From NCBI RefSeq assembly GCF_048537545.1, contig NZ_CP183218.1: DNA of 64,000 nucleotides; one strand, 5' to 3'. The DNA is from Chania fonticola_B (lineage in GTDB: Bacteria > Pseudomonadota > Gammaproteobacteria > Enterobacterales > Enterobacteriaceae). This document shows positions 1-9,741 of this stretch, in pieces. Under the pieces are notes generated by a model, which saw only the letters and a program-made list of their open reading frames with translations, ran no database searches and had not been told where the DNA came from. A program made the position numbers and the translations under genes. Every line of letters begins with the position of its first letter. Within the stretch, counting starts at the first letter, position 1.

Positions 1-843
<843 letters not shown>

Positions 844-1010
844 AAAAGCTTGATTTGCTGCAACTCGTGCAGCGATGCTCGAAAATTAACTTTCGTAATC
901 ATTCATTCGCATGAATGACTGCTTGGTCACTCTTCAAGACTTGATATTTTTTTGCTACCGAAGTAGCTGGATATCGTCTTGTGAGTGCCCACACAGATTG
1001 TCTGATAAAT

Positions 1011-1022
1011 TGTTAAAGAGCA
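1011..1022 (-). promoter_or_regulatory. rrn leader boxA
   Basis: The reverse strand reads TGCTCTTTAACA, the boxA antitermination signal bound by NusB/S10. It lies between P2 and the 16S 5' end. The leader (844-1060) also carries the conserved stretch after boxA (ATTTATCAGACAATC), typical of enterobacterial rrn leaders and used in pre-16S processing. Confidence 0.85.
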
Positions 1023-1061
1023 GTGAGTTACGCGCTTTCGCTTGCTAACTCGAGGTGGCGT

Positions 1062-1089
1062 ATATTACGCTTTCCTCTTTCAGAGTCAA
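1062..1089 (-). promoter_or_regulatory. rrn P2 promoter
   Basis: On the reverse strand, -35 TTGACT (1084-1089) and -10 TAATAT (1062-1067) are separated by 16 bp. The position just upstream of boxA and the sequence match the P2 promoter of enterobacterial rRNA operons. Confidence 0.8.
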
Positions 1090-1167
1090 CCTTAATTTCA
1101 GGTTTTTTCTCTGCGACCCCCGGAGACTCTGTGAAGTTGTTCACATGTTCCGTGTCGATGGAGGCGC

Positions 1168-1195
1168 ATTATAGGGAGCTGGTTCAGAATGACAA
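1168..1195 (-). promoter_or_regulatory. rrn P1 promoter
   Basis: On the reverse strand, -35 TTGTCA (1190-1195) and -10 TATAAT (1168-1173) have a 16-bp spacer and a GC-rich discriminator beginning GCGCC. This is the classic growth-rate and ppGpp controlled rrn P1. The space up to gmhB (to 1247) leaves little room for the usual upstream Fis sites, which may overlap the end of gmhB. Confidence 0.85.
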
Positions 1196-1247
1196 GGGAT
1201 AATATGCACTTTTCTTCCGACCGCTCACTATTCATGCATAACGCTGC

Positions 1248-1811
1248 TTAAACCCGCTTTTTAATCGCTGCCGGCAGCTCTTGCAGGCTGTTTAGCACCC
1301 AATCCGCCGCTTTTTCGCCTTCTTCAGTCACTGGCTTGCCGGTGCGTACCAACACTTTAGTGCCTACCCCTGCAGCTGCGGCCGCCTGCATGTCTTCGAT
1401 TTTGTCGCCAACCATATAAGAAGCGGCCAAATCGATGTTCAGTTCTTTCTGCGCCTGCAACAACATGCCCGGCTGCGGTTTGCGGCAATCACAAACCTGG
1501 CGATACTCTTCTATTACTGCTTCAGGATGATGTGGGCAGAAATAGATGCCGTCCAGATCGACGTCGCGGTCAGCCATCGACCAGTCCATCCATTCTGTCA
1601 GACGCATAAACTGGTCTTCGCTGAATTTACCACGGGCAATGCCAGACTGGTTGGTGACCAGCACCAGTGCGAAGCCCATGCTTTTCAGTTCACGGCAGGC
1701 GTCAATCACGCCATCGATAAACTGGAAATCATCTATTTCATGGACGTAGCCATGATCGATATTAATCGTGCCGTCACGATCTAAGAAAATTGCTGGAACG
1801 CGTTGTGTCAC
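1248..1811 (-). CDS. gmhB: D-glycero-beta-D-manno-heptose 1,7-bisphosphate 7-phosphatase
   Basis: GmhB removes the 7-phosphate of heptose 1,7-bisphosphate in the cytoplasm, a step towards ADP-heptose for the lipopolysaccharide inner core. The 187-residue protein has the HAD nucleophile motif FLDRDGT with D11 and D13. Its zinc ligands C92, H94, C107 and C109 sit at the same positions as in the E. coli enzyme. The start is a GTG at 1811 with AGGAG eight bases upstream. A longer frame to 1853 is open but lacks a ribosome binding site and family similarity. The gene precedes the 16S gene on the same strand and diverges from metN, as in E. coli. Confidence 0.95.
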   Translation of the reverse strand: MTQRVPAIFLDRDGTINIDHGYVHEIDDFQFIDGVIDACRELKSMGFALVLVTNQSGIARGKFSEDQFMRLTEWMDWSMADRDVDLDGIYFCPHHPEAVIEEYRQVCDCRKPQPGMLLQAQKELNIDLAASYMVGDKIEDMQAAAAAGVGTKVLVRTGKPVTEEGEKAADWVLNSLQELPAAIKKRV

Positions 1812-1894
1812 CGGTATGCTCCTGAAAGCCTGAAAACCGCCACAGTATCGCATGTTTTCGCCGAGACTGAGAATGATGAAGAATAGCGTTAACG

Positions 1895-1923
1895 TTGACT
1901 TGGACGTCTAGACGCCTTAACAT
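1895..1923 (+). promoter_or_regulatory. metNIQ promoter with tandem MetJ boxes
   Basis: -35 TTGACT (1895-1900) and -10 TAACAT (1918-1923) are 17 bp apart. Two adjacent 8-bp met boxes, GGACGTCT and AGACGCCT (1902-1917, consensus AGACGTCT), fill the spacer. MetJ with S-adenosylmethionine bound here would block RNA polymerase directly, so the methionine importer should be repressed when methionine is plentiful. Confidence 0.85.
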
Positions 1924-1997
1924 CTGATCCAGACCTTGGCGCTGATCAAGGTCTCTCTTTATTAGGCCACGGCAACCAAGCTAAAAATAAGAAGAAT

Positions 1998-3029
1998 ATG
2001 ATTAAACTTTCCAACATCACCAAAGTGTTCCAGCAGGGGTCGCGTTCCATTAGCGCACTCTCTGACGTGACTCTTCACGTTCCTGCCGGACAGATTTATG
2101 GCGTCATCGGTGCCTCAGGCGCCGGTAAGAGTACGCTGATCCGCTGCGCCAACATGCTTGAGCGCCCAACGTCAGGTACCGTTCTGGTTGATGGCCAGGA
2201 TCTAACCTCCCTGTCTGAAGGTGAGCTGACGCGCGCACGCCGCCAGATTGGCATGATCTTCCAACACTTTAACCTGCTTTCTTCACGTACGGTCTTCGGT
2301 AACGTTGCCCTGCCGTTGGAGCTGGACAACACCCCACGCGCGGAAATCAAAAAACGCGTGGTCGAACTGCTGGAGCTGGTTGGTCTGTCAGATAAGCACG
2401 ATGCCTACCCTGCCAATCTGTCAGGCGGCCAAAAGCAACGTGTGGCCATCGCCCGTGCGCTGGCTAGCAATCCTAAAGTGCTGCTGTGCGACGAAGCGAC
2501 CAGTGCGCTGGACCCTGCCACCACCCGCTCCATTCTTGAACTGCTGAAAGATATCAACCGCCGTCTGGGGCTGACCATCCTGCTGATCACCCATGAAATG
2601 GACGTAGTGAAACGTATCTGCGATCAGGTCGCGGTTATCAGCCAAGGTCAATTGATTGAGAAAGATAGCGTTAGCGAAGTGTTCTCCCATCCCAAGACGC
2701 CGCTGGCACAGCAGTTTATCCAGGCTACGCTGCATCTGGATATTCCGGATGATTATGCCGCACGTCTGGTACCTGAGCGTACCGGAGGCCGTCAACCGCT
2801 GTTACGCCTGGAGTTTACCGGCCGCTCGGTCGATGCACCGTTACTGTCAGAAGCGGCTCGTCGCTTTAACGTGAACAACAATATTATCAGCGCACAGATG
2901 GATTACGCTGGCGGCGTGAAGTTCGGCGTGATGCTGGCTGAACTGCACGGCTCCGATGAAGATGCACAGGCAACGATTAAGTTCCTACAAGAAAATCAGG
3001 TAAAAGTAGAGGTTCTGGGTTATGTCTGA
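1998..3029 (+). CDS. metN: D-/L-methionine ABC transporter ATP-binding protein MetN
   Basis: MetN is the cytoplasmic ATPase that drives methionine uptake through MetI. The 343 residues show Walker A GASGAGKS (38-45), the LSGGQ signature (141-145), Walker B ending LLCDEATSALD (D165, E166) and the switch histidine in LLITHEM. The C-terminal region from about residue 265 is the ACT-like NIL domain, which in E. coli MetN binds methionine and inhibits transport. It is the first gene of a three-gene operon behind the MetJ-controlled promoter and overlaps metI by 8 bp. Confidence 0.97.
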   Translation: MIKLSNITKVFQQGSRSISALSDVTLHVPAGQIYGVIGASGAGKSTLIRCANMLERPTSGTVLVDGQDLTSLSEGELTRARRQIGMIFQHFNLLSSRTVFGNVALPLELDNTPRAEIKKRVVELLELVGLSDKHDAYPANLSGGQKQRVAIARALASNPKVLLCDEATSALDPATTRSILELLKDINRRLGLTILLITHEMDVVKRICDQVAVISQGQLIEKDSVSEVFSHPKTPLAQQFIQATLHLDIPDDYAARLVPERTGGRQPLLRLEFTGRSVDAPLLSEAARRFNVNNNIISAQMDYAGGVKFGVMLAELHGSDEDAQATIKFLQENQVKVEVLGYV

Positions 3030-3675
3030 GGCAATGATGTGGTTAATGGCACGTGGCGTGTGGGAAACCGTTACGATGACCTTTGTCTCCGGCTTCTTTG
3101 GCTTTGTTCTTGGCTTACCGGTTGGCGTACTGTTATATGTGACCCGCCCTGGGCAAATCATTGCCAACAATACCGTCTATAAGGTGTTGTCCGGGTTGGT
3201 GAACATTTTCCGTTCCATCCCGTTCATTATCCTGCTGGTCTGGATGATCCCGTTCACTCGCATGATCGTTGGCACCTCTATCGGTTTGCAGGCGGCTATC
3301 GTTCCACTGACCGTGGGCGCGGCTCCCTTTATTGCCCGTATGGTAGAAAACGCCCTGTTGGAAATTCCGTCAGGTCTGGTTGAAGCTGCTCGTGCCATGG
3401 GTGCGACCCCAATGCAAATCATCACCAAAGTGCTGCTGCCTGAAGCGCTGCCAGGTTTGGTGAATGCCGCTACCATCACGCTGATCACCCTGGTGGGCTA
3501 TTCTGCAATGGGCGGTGCCGTCGGTGCCGGTGGCTTAGGTCAAATTGGTTATCAGTATGGTTATATTGGTTATAACGCTACCGTGATGAATACGGTATTA
3601 ATATTACTGGTGGTGCTGGTGTATCTGATCCAGTTTGGTGGCGACCGTATCGTGAAGGCCGTTACCCACAAATAG
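3022..3675 (+). CDS. metI: D-methionine ABC transporter permease MetI
   Basis: MetI is the inner-membrane channel subunit of the MetNIQ importer. The protein of 217 residues has about five membrane helices and the permease EAA loop (EAARAMGATPMQ, near residue 115-130) that docks on MetN. Its start overlaps the end of metN, which suggests translational coupling. It is followed after about 100 bp by metQ. Length and sequence agree with the enterobacterial family. Confidence 0.97.
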   Translation: MSEAMMWLMARGVWETVTMTFVSGFFGFVLGLPVGVLLYVTRPGQIIANNTVYKVLSGLVNIFRSIPFIILLVWMIPFTRMIVGTSIGLQAAIVPLTVGAAPFIARMVENALLEIPSGLVEAARAMGATPMQIITKVLLPEALPGLVNAATITLITLVGYSAMGGAVGAGGLGQIGYQYGYIGYNATVMNTVLILLVVLVYLIQFGGDRIVKAVTHK

Positions 3676-3773
3676 TTTTACCCACGCGCTGACATCTACT
3701 CGATAGCTTTGCTGCATCTGGCAGGATAAAGAGTAAGGCGTATTTCATATGCGAGTCTAATTGAGGAAGGGAT

Positions 3774-4589
3774 ATGTCGTTAAAGTTTAAATCCATCGCA
3801 ACAATCGGCGCACTGATCGGTACTCTGGCTCTGGCCGGTTGTGGCCAGGATGAAAAAGATCCAAACCATATCAAAGTGGGTGTTATTGTTGGTGCTGAAC
3901 AGCAAGTAGCTGAAGTGGCACAAAAAGTAGCAAAAGATAAGTATGGCCTGGACGTTGAGCTGGTCACCTTCAACGACTACGTGTTGCCAAACGAAGCCCT
4001 GAGCAAAGGCGATATCGATGTCAACGCCTTCCAGCACAAGCCTTACCTGGATCAGCAGATCAAGGATCGTGGTTATAAGCTGGTTACGGTGGGTAACACC
4101 TTCGTGTACCCGATCGCCGGTTACTCCAAAAAGATCAAATCCATTGATGAGCTGCAAGATGGTTCACAGGTAGCACTGCCTAACGATCCCACCAACCTGG
4201 GCCGTTCACTGTTGCTGCTGCAAAAACAGGGTCTGATCAAGCTGAAAGACGGTGTTGGCCTGCTGCCAACCGTGCTGGATGTGACCGAGAACCCGAAAAA
4301 CCTGAAGCTGGTTGAACTGGAAGCACCACAGCTGCCACGTTCACTGGACGATCAGCAAATCGCTCTGGCCATCATCAACACCACTTACGCCAGCCAGATT
4401 GGTTTGACGCCAGCCAAAGACGGTCTGTTTGTTGAAGATAAAGACTCACCTTACGTCAACATCATGGTTGCCCGTGAAGATAACAAAGACGCGGAAAACG
4501 TGAAGAAATTCGTTCAGGCTTACCAGTCTGACGAAGTTAACGAAGCAGCCAACAAGATCTTTAACGGTGGCGCAGTAAAAGGCTGGTAA
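3774..4589 (+). CDS. metQ: methionine-binding lipoprotein MetQ
   Basis: MetQ captures methionine in the periplasm and delivers it to MetNI. The 271-residue protein begins with a lipoprotein signal; the lipobox LALAGC places the lipidated cysteine at residue 23. The rest is an NlpA-type substrate-binding fold. A ribosome binding site (GAGGAAGGG) lies upstream of the ATG. The operon ends in a strong hairpin terminator at 4621. Confidence 0.97.
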   Translation: MSLKFKSIATIGALIGTLALAGCGQDEKDPNHIKVGVIVGAEQQVAEVAQKVAKDKYGLDVELVTFNDYVLPNEALSKGDIDVNAFQHKPYLDQQIKDRGYKLVTVGNTFVYPIAGYSKKIKSIDELQDGSQVALPNDPTNLGRSLLLLQKQGLIKLKDGVGLLPTVLDVTENPKNLKLVELEAPQLPRSLDDQQIALAIINTTYASQIGLTPAKDGLFVEDKDSPYVNIMVAREDNKDAENVKKFVQAYQSDEVNEAANKIFNGGAVKGW

Positions 4590-4620
4590 TCATTCCTTAG
4601 CCATTTTATTCCGATAATTG

Positions 4621-4650
4621 CAAGACGGGCTACGGCCCGTCTTGTTATTT
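4621..4650 (+). terminator. metNIQ terminator
   Basis: A perfect 10-bp stem, CAAGACGGGC / GCCCGTCTTG, with loop TACG is followed by a T-rich stretch. It lies 32 bp after the metQ stop. Confidence 0.85.
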
Positions 4651-4706
4651 GTGCCAGAGATTGCTTCAATAGCGCCACTTTGATTATAAAATGGCAGGGA
4701 CTCTCA

Positions 4707-5111
4707 ATGCGTGTTTTACCTCTCTGTTTGTTAGCGCTCGCGCTGACTGGATGCTCAACGCAGCACACGGCTCCATCCACAACAAACAGCACAACAACTA
4801 CGGCCGCTCCCGCTCCGGTAAAAGCCCCCCCAGCAGCCCGCCCGGCCCCGGTAAAACTGTACAAGAGTGCAGAAGAACTGGTCGGCAAACCTTTCCGCGA
4901 TTTAGGTGAGGTTTCTGGCGAATCCTGTCAGACCACGGTTCAGGACTCTCCGCCAAATCTGAATACCGCACGTAAGCGTATGCAGACCCGAGCCTCCTAC
5001 ATGAAGGCCAATGCGGTGCTACTGCATGACTGTCAGATTGTCAGCGGCGTCGCCGGTTGTTACCAGCAGGCCATCTGCCAAGGCTCTGCGCTTAACGTCT
5101 CTGCCAAATGA
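4707..5111 (+). CDS. rcsF: Rcs stress-sensing outer-membrane lipoprotein RcsF
   Basis: RcsF detects envelope and lipopolysaccharide damage at the outer membrane and activates the Rcs phosphorelay through IgaA. With the start at 4707 the protein has 134 residues, the same as in E. coli. It has a lipobox LALTGC (C16) and a Pro/Ala/Thr-rich linker (about 20-50). Its globular domain has four cysteines (ESC, HDC, AGC, AIC) that form two non-consecutive disulfides in the family. The longer frame from 4680 would bury the signal peptide and was rejected. Its stop overlaps the trmO start by 4 bp (ATGA). Confidence 0.95.
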   Translation: MRVLPLCLLALALTGCSTQHTAPSTTNSTTTTAAPAPVKAPPAARPAPVKLYKSAEELVGKPFRDLGEVSGESCQTTVQDSPPNLNTARKRMQTRASYMKANAVLLHDCQIVSGVAGCYQQAICQGSALNVSAK

Positions 5112-5815
5112 CCGAATTTGTTTTTGAGCAGATCGGCACCATCCGTTCTCCGTATAAAGAGAAATTCGCGGTTCCCCGTCAGCCTGGGCTAGTTGAAGAC
5201 GGCGGCGGTGAACTGGTGCTGTTGCCGCCTTACAATCAGCCCGAAGCGGTACGTGGCCTCAGCGAGTTCAGCCATCTGTGGGTGATGTTTGTGTTTCATC
5301 AAACCATGGAAGGAGGCTGGCGTCCTACCGTGCGGCCTCCTCGTCTGGGCGGCAATGCGCGTATGGGCGTGTTCGCCACCCGTTCGACCTTTCGCCCAAA
5401 CCCGTTGGGTATGTCCTTGATCGAACTGAAAGGCATACGGACTCAAGGGGGCGAGGTGGTACTGGAGCTGGGCAGCCTGGATTTAGTTGACGGTACGCCG
5501 GTGGTCGATATCAAACCTTATTTGCCGTTTGCCGAAAGCCATCCGCAAGCGCGGGCCGGGTTTGCTCAGGCGGCTCCGGCCGGTGATATGCCGGTGTATT
5601 TCTCGCCCGAAGCGGAACAACAGCTGCAGCAACATGTGCGGCGCTACCCCAACCTGCGCCGTTTTATCACTCAGGTTCTGGCGCAAGATCCTCGCCCCGC
5701 CTATCGAAAAGAAGAAGCCAGCGGGCGCGAATATGCGGTATGGTTGTTGGAGTTCAACGTGCGCTGGCGGATCGTTGATAGTCAAAGCGAAGTGTTGTCG
5801 CTCGACGCCCGTTAA
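5108..5815 (+). CDS. trmO: tRNA (N6-threonylcarbamoyladenosine37-N6)-methyltransferase TrmO
   Basis: TrmO methylates t6A37 to m6t6A in ACY-decoding threonine tRNAs, using S-adenosylmethionine. The 235 residues carry the family core GVFATRSTFRPNPLGMS and the DIKPYLP segment near residue 135. The gene was formerly called tsaA or yaeB. It starts inside the rcsF stop codon, which points to coupling, and lies directly upstream of proS as in E. coli. Confidence 0.93.
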   Translation: MTEFVFEQIGTIRSPYKEKFAVPRQPGLVEDGGGELVLLPPYNQPEAVRGLSEFSHLWVMFVFHQTMEGGWRPTVRPPRLGGNARMGVFATRSTFRPNPLGMSLIELKGIRTQGGEVVLELGSLDLVDGTPVVDIKPYLPFAESHPQARAGFAQAAPAGDMPVYFSPEAEQQLQQHVRRYPNLRRFITQVLAQDPRPAYRKEEASGREYAVWLLEFNVRWRIVDSQSEVLSLDAR

Positions 5816-5936
5816 AATTCCGCCCGCTCTCTTTTGACAACCGGCTTGCGCTGGTAAACTAAGCCACTTTTGAAAATTTTGGCGGCCAACCCTGGCAGCC
5901 CGATGCAATTTGCAGTTCTAACGGAACCAAAACACC

Positions 5937-7655
5937 ATGCGTACAAGCCAATATCTGCTCTCCACACTGAAGGAGACACCTGCCGACGCCGAAGTGATCA
6001 GCCACCAGCTGATGCTACGCGCCGGGATGATCCGCAAGCTGGCCTCCGGTCTTTACACCTGGCTGCCGACCGGCCTGCGCGTTCTGAAGAAGGTTGAAAA
6101 CATCGTTCGCGAAGAAATGAACAATGCTAACGCGATCGAAGTTTCCATGCCGGTAGTTCAGCCCGCAGACCTCTGGCTGGAAAGCGGCCGCTGGGAGCAG
6201 TATGGCCCGGAATTGCTGCGTTTTGTCGATCGCGGCGAACGTCCGTTTGTACTTGGTCCAACCCATGAAGAAGTGATCACCGATCTGATCCGCAACGAAA
6301 TCAGCTCCTACAAGCAGCTGCCGCTGAACTTCTTCCAGATCCAGACCAAGTTCCGTGACGAGGTTCGCCCACGTTTTGGCGTAATGCGTTCGCGTGAATT
6401 CCTGATGAAGGACGCCTATTCCTTCCACACCACCCAGGAATCCTTGCAGGTCACCTACGACGCGATGTACGAGGCCTACAGCAAGATCTTCAACCGCATG
6501 GGTCTGGATTTCCGTCCGGTGCTGGCCGATACCGGTTCTATCGGTGGCAGCGCTTCACATGAGTTCCAGGTGCTGGCAGACAGCGGTGAAGACGATATCG
6601 TGTTCTCAACCGGTTCCGACTATGCTGCCAACATCGAGCTGGCCGAAGCGGTTGCCCCCGCTCAGCCACGTGCTGCGGCAACCGAAGAACTGCGCATCAT
6701 CGATACGCCGAATGCCAAAACCATCGCCGAGCTGGTAGAGCAATTCCAACTGCCAGTAGAGAAAACGGTGAAAACCTTGATGGTGCACGCCCGTGAAGAG
6801 AGTGGCCACAAGCTGGTTGCCCTGCTGGTGCGCGGCGATCACGAGCTGAATGAAATCAAGGCCGAGAAACTGCCACAGGTCGCGGCTCCGCTGACTTTCG
6901 CCACCGAAGAAGAAATCCGTGCAATCGTCGGTGCAGGCCCTGGCTCCCTTGGTCCTGTCAACCTGCCGATCCCAGTGGTTGTCGATCGCAGCGTAGCGGC
7001 CATGAGTGACTTTGGCGCCGGTGCCAACATCGATGGCAAACACTACTTTGGCATCAACTGGGAGCGTGATCTGCCGCTGCCACAGAGCGCCGATATCCGT
7101 AACGTGGTGGAAGGCGATGCCAGTCCAGACGGTAAAGGTACGTTGCTGATCAAGCGCGGTATCGAAGTGGGCCACATCTTCCAACTGGGTACCAAGTACT
7201 CGGAAGCGATGAAAGCCACCGTACAGGGTGAAGATGGCCGTAATCAGGTGCTGACCATGGGTTGCTACGGCATCGGTGTGACGCGCGTGGTAGCTGCTGC
7301 CATCGAACAGAATCACGATGACCGTGGCATTATCTGGCCAGACGCGATTGCCCCGTTCCAGGTAGCTATTCTGCCAATGAACATGCACAAATCATTCCGC
7401 GTGCAGGCTCTGGCTGAGGAACTGTACGATACCCTGCGTTCACATGGTATCGACGTGATCCTCGACGATCGTAAAGAGCGCCCAGGCGTGATGTTTGCCG
7501 ATATGGAACTGATCGGCGTGCCTCACTCCATCGTGATTGGCGATCGTAACCTCGACAGCGAAGAGATTGAGTATAAAAATCGCCGTATTGGCGAGAAGCA
7601 GATGATTAAAACCGGCGAAATCGTTGATTTCCTGCTGGGCCAGATCCAACGTTAA
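5937..7655 (+). CDS. proS: prolyl-tRNA synthetase
   Basis: ProS charges tRNA-Pro in the cytoplasm. The 572-residue protein is the bacterial type: the class II catalytic core is split by the INS domain (about 230-390), which hydrolyses mischarged alanyl-tRNA-Pro, and the anticodon-binding domain lies at the C-terminus. Motif 2 (FRDEVRPRFGVMR, about 140-152) and motif 3 (GCYGIGVTR) are intact. A GC-rich terminator follows at once. Confidence 0.98.
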   Translation: MRTSQYLLSTLKETPADAEVISHQLMLRAGMIRKLASGLYTWLPTGLRVLKKVENIVREEMNNANAIEVSMPVVQPADLWLESGRWEQYGPELLRFVDRGERPFVLGPTHEEVITDLIRNEISSYKQLPLNFFQIQTKFRDEVRPRFGVMRSREFLMKDAYSFHTTQESLQVTYDAMYEAYSKIFNRMGLDFRPVLADTGSIGGSASHEFQVLADSGEDDIVFSTGSDYAANIELAEAVAPAQPRAAATEELRIIDTPNAKTIAELVEQFQLPVEKTVKTLMVHAREESGHKLVALLVRGDHELNEIKAEKLPQVAAPLTFATEEEIRAIVGAGPGSLGPVNLPIPVVVDRSVAAMSDFGAGANIDGKHYFGINWERDLPLPQSADIRNVVEGDASPDGKGTLLIKRGIEVGHIFQLGTKYSEAMKATVQGEDGRNQVLTMGCYGIGVTRVVAAAIEQNHDDRGIIWPDAIAPFQVAILPMNMHKSFRVQALAEELYDTLRSHGIDVILDDRKERPGVMFADMELIGVPHSIVIGDRNLDSEEIEYKNRRIGEKQMIKTGEIVDFLLGQIQR

Positions 7656-7665
7656 TTGATAGACC

Positions 7666-7690
7666 AAGCCCCCCAGATGGGGGGCTTTAT
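7666..7690 (+). terminator. proS terminator
   Basis: AAGCCCCCC and GGGGGGCTT form a strong hairpin with a four-base loop, followed by TTATT, 11 bp after the proS stop. Confidence 0.9.
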
Positions 7691-7720
7691 TAATGGATAT
7701 TGTTGTTAAAGGATTAACTT

Positions 7721-8578
7721 ATGCCATTACGCAGCCCCTCGGCTACCTGCCTGTATGCTTTGCTTTCGGTGTTTTTGACCGGTTGCACGATGAACGTAGG
7801 CTTATCCGACCGTGAAAAACACTCCATCAATCCCGTCAACGTTCAGTTCCAATCGTTAAGCTCCGCCCCAGGAAAGACGCTGCGCGAAATCAATCAGGCC
7901 GACCTGCAAGAGGGAGACCTGCTGTTCTCCTCAACTATTGGTTTGAAATCACTCGGGATCCGTATCTTGAGTACTTCGTCAGTCAGCCATGTTGCCGTGT
8001 ATATTGGTGAAGGCCAGGTTGCCGAAGCGGTAGGGGAAGGCGTGCAGATTATCAGCCTGAAAGATGCGCTGACCCATAGCGACAAGATGTTTGCTTTGCG
8101 CATCCCCGATCTGACACCGGAGCAGGCTAGCCAGATCCGCCAATTCGCCAGCCAAAAGGCCGGCAGCCGGTATAACTATCTGGGCATTGCCGAGATGGTG
8201 CCCTTTATGATGACCAAGCAGCTGTGTTCGCTGAACCCCTTCTCTGCCGATTTCCGCCAGCAATGTGTACAAGGCTTGGCCGCAGCCCAGCTCAAGGCAC
8301 CGACCGGCACAGAGTCGTCCTATTTTTGTTCGGAGTTTGTGATTGCCGCGTTTGAAAACGCCGGACATCCGTTGACGTTAGCCGCCCCAGGCTGGGTCAG
8401 CCCAGGCGATTTACTGCATATGCGCGAAGGGGATATTGCCACGCTGGCACCTAGCAAAGCGCTGGTTTACGTGGGCCATATCAAACCGGGGATCTATTTA
8501 CGTTCGCGGGCGTTAGCTAAAAACCAACCCACACTGATATCTGCAACGGACAACAATAACGACCCCATCATCAAATGA
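7721..8578 (+). CDS. yaeF: YaeF-type lipoprotein, permuted papain-like (NlpC/P60 superfamily)
   Basis: This 285-residue protein is predicted to be a lipoprotein (lipobox ending LTGC, C22) with a circularly permuted papain-like fold of the YaeF/YiiX group. The expected catalytic pair can be seen: a histidine in SHVAVYIGEG (about residue 88) and a cysteine in YFCSEFV (about residue 204). The family has been linked to hydrolysis of amide or acyl bonds, but the substrate of YaeF is not known to me. AAGGA lies eight bases before the ATG. It sits between proS and nlpE as in E. coli and converges with nlpE. Confidence 0.85.
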   Translation: MPLRSPSATCLYALLSVFLTGCTMNVGLSDREKHSINPVNVQFQSLSSAPGKTLREINQADLQEGDLLFSSTIGLKSLGIRILSTSSVSHVAVYIGEGQVAEAVGEGVQIISLKDALTHSDKMFALRIPDLTPEQASQIRQFASQKAGSRYNYLGIAEMVPFMMTKQLCSLNPFSADFRQQCVQGLAAAQLKAPTGTESSYFCSEFVIAAFENAGHPLTLAAPGWVSPGDLLHMREGDIATLAPSKALVYVGHIKPGIYLRSRALAKNQPTLISATDNNNDPIIK

Positions 8579-8597
8579 TGAGGCCATAATTCGTTGA

Positions 8598-9284
8598 TTA
8601 ATTAGCACAGCTCTTGCTGTTGTCGAAAGTGATTTTGCCACCCGGCTCCGGGATCAGCGCTTTTTGCATCTGCCCTTCCTCCATGGAAGGCTGCACGCTG
8701 AAATGCCCGTTCAACATCAGGAATACCGGTTCGCCCGGTGCCCGCTGAGCCTTCAGATAGCCCTGCTCCAGCGCGATATTATTCGCTACCGGGAAGGTTT
8801 TGCCAGTGGCACAATCCTGGAATACCGCCGCGTCGGCCATATAGGTATACAACCCGGTCAACGGCATCGGCGTTTTCGGCAAGGCTTTGGTCACCGGCGA
8901 CAGCACATAATTAAGCTGAGAGACAATCGGTGCTCCACTGCGGTCCAGCATTCTCAATTGCTTGCCTTCCGGATGGAAATAACGTTTTTCACCATTGCTC
9001 TCGGTCAGCACCAATTTATCTGCCGTGCGCGCCCATTTACCGTAGCTGGCAAAGGTGCTATCGCCATCTCTTGAACCGCGATAGGTTTCCTGCAAGATAA
9101 AGGTGCCGTCTTGATCGAGGAACAGTGTGGTGTCCAGTCCGCTGCAATCGGCACAGGGCAATAAGCCCTGATAGCTCTGCTGCATCGGCTGAAGCGGCTG
9201 TTCTTTTGGCTGGTATTGATTATTACATCCCAGCAATGAAAGGGCTCCTGCCGCTAAAAACAGGGCAATGGTTATTTGCTTCAA
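8598..9284 (-). CDS. nlpE: envelope stress lipoprotein NlpE
   Basis: NlpE is an outer-membrane lipoprotein that activates the Cpx response on surface contact, on lipoprotein trafficking defects and under copper or redox stress. The 228 residues begin with a lipoprotein signal (lipobox LSLLGC, C20). The N-terminal domain holds the CADC motif (C44-C47), and a second domain has further cysteines (DCATG, KSCAN) able to form the redox-sensing disulfide. The gene is also called cutF. It converges with yaeF, with only 19 bp between the stops. Confidence 0.93.
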   Translation of the reverse strand: MKQITIALFLAAGALSLLGCNNQYQPKEQPLQPMQQSYQGLLPCADCSGLDTTLFLDQDGTFILQETYRGSRDGDSTFASYGKWARTADKLVLTESNGEKRYFHPEGKQLRMLDRSGAPIVSQLNYVLSPVTKALPKTPMPLTGLYTYMADAAVFQDCATGKTFPVANNIALEQGYLKAQRAPGEPVFLMLNGHFSVQPSMEEGQMQKALIPEPGGKITFDNSKSCAN

Positions 9285-9324
9285 GTTATTCTCCTGTTGT
9301 CATCCGTTGATGCCAAGACGCCGC

Positions 9325-9738
9325 CTAAGGTAAAACCTTGCCGCGCAGCGCCTTGGTCGCGCCTTTACGCACTTTGCCTTCGAGACGGCGTAATTTGGCG
9401 CCTTTACTTGGTTTGGTGGCCCTGCGCGTCTTTTCGACCACCATCGCCTGTTGGATCAGTGCCACCAGCCGGGCCAGTGCCGCTTCACGATTCATTTCCT
9501 GGCTGCGATATTCCTGCGCTTTGATAATTACCACCCCATCACCGGTCACTAAATGATGATTAAGCGCCAGCAGCCGTTCTTTATAGTACTCTGGCAGGCT
9601 GGACGCCCGGATGTCAAAGCGCAAATGGATCGCCGTTGAGGTTTTATTCACATGCTGGCCACCCGCCCCCTGCGCGCGGATCGCCGTTAATTCTATTTCG
9701 TTGTCCGGTATGGCTACGTTTCTTGACAGTTCCAGCAC
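9325..9738 (-). CDS. arfB: peptidyl-tRNA hydrolase ArfB (ribosome rescue)
   Basis: ArfB (YaeJ) frees ribosomes stalled on truncated mRNAs. The catalytic GGQ motif, in GAGGQHVNKT, has its glutamine at residue 28. The basic C-terminal tail (about 100-137, rich in Lys and Arg) is the part that in the family enters the empty mRNA channel. The length of 137 residues fits. It begins 3 bp after the yaeQ stop and is probably co-transcribed with it. Confidence 0.95.
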   Translation of the reverse strand: MLELSRNVAIPDNEIELTAIRAQGAGGQHVNKTSTAIHLRFDIRASSLPEYYKERLLALNHHLVTGDGVVIIKAQEYRSQEMNREAALARLVALIQQAMVVEKTRRATKPSKGAKLRRLEGKVRKGATKALRGKVLP

Positions 9739-9741
9739 CGG

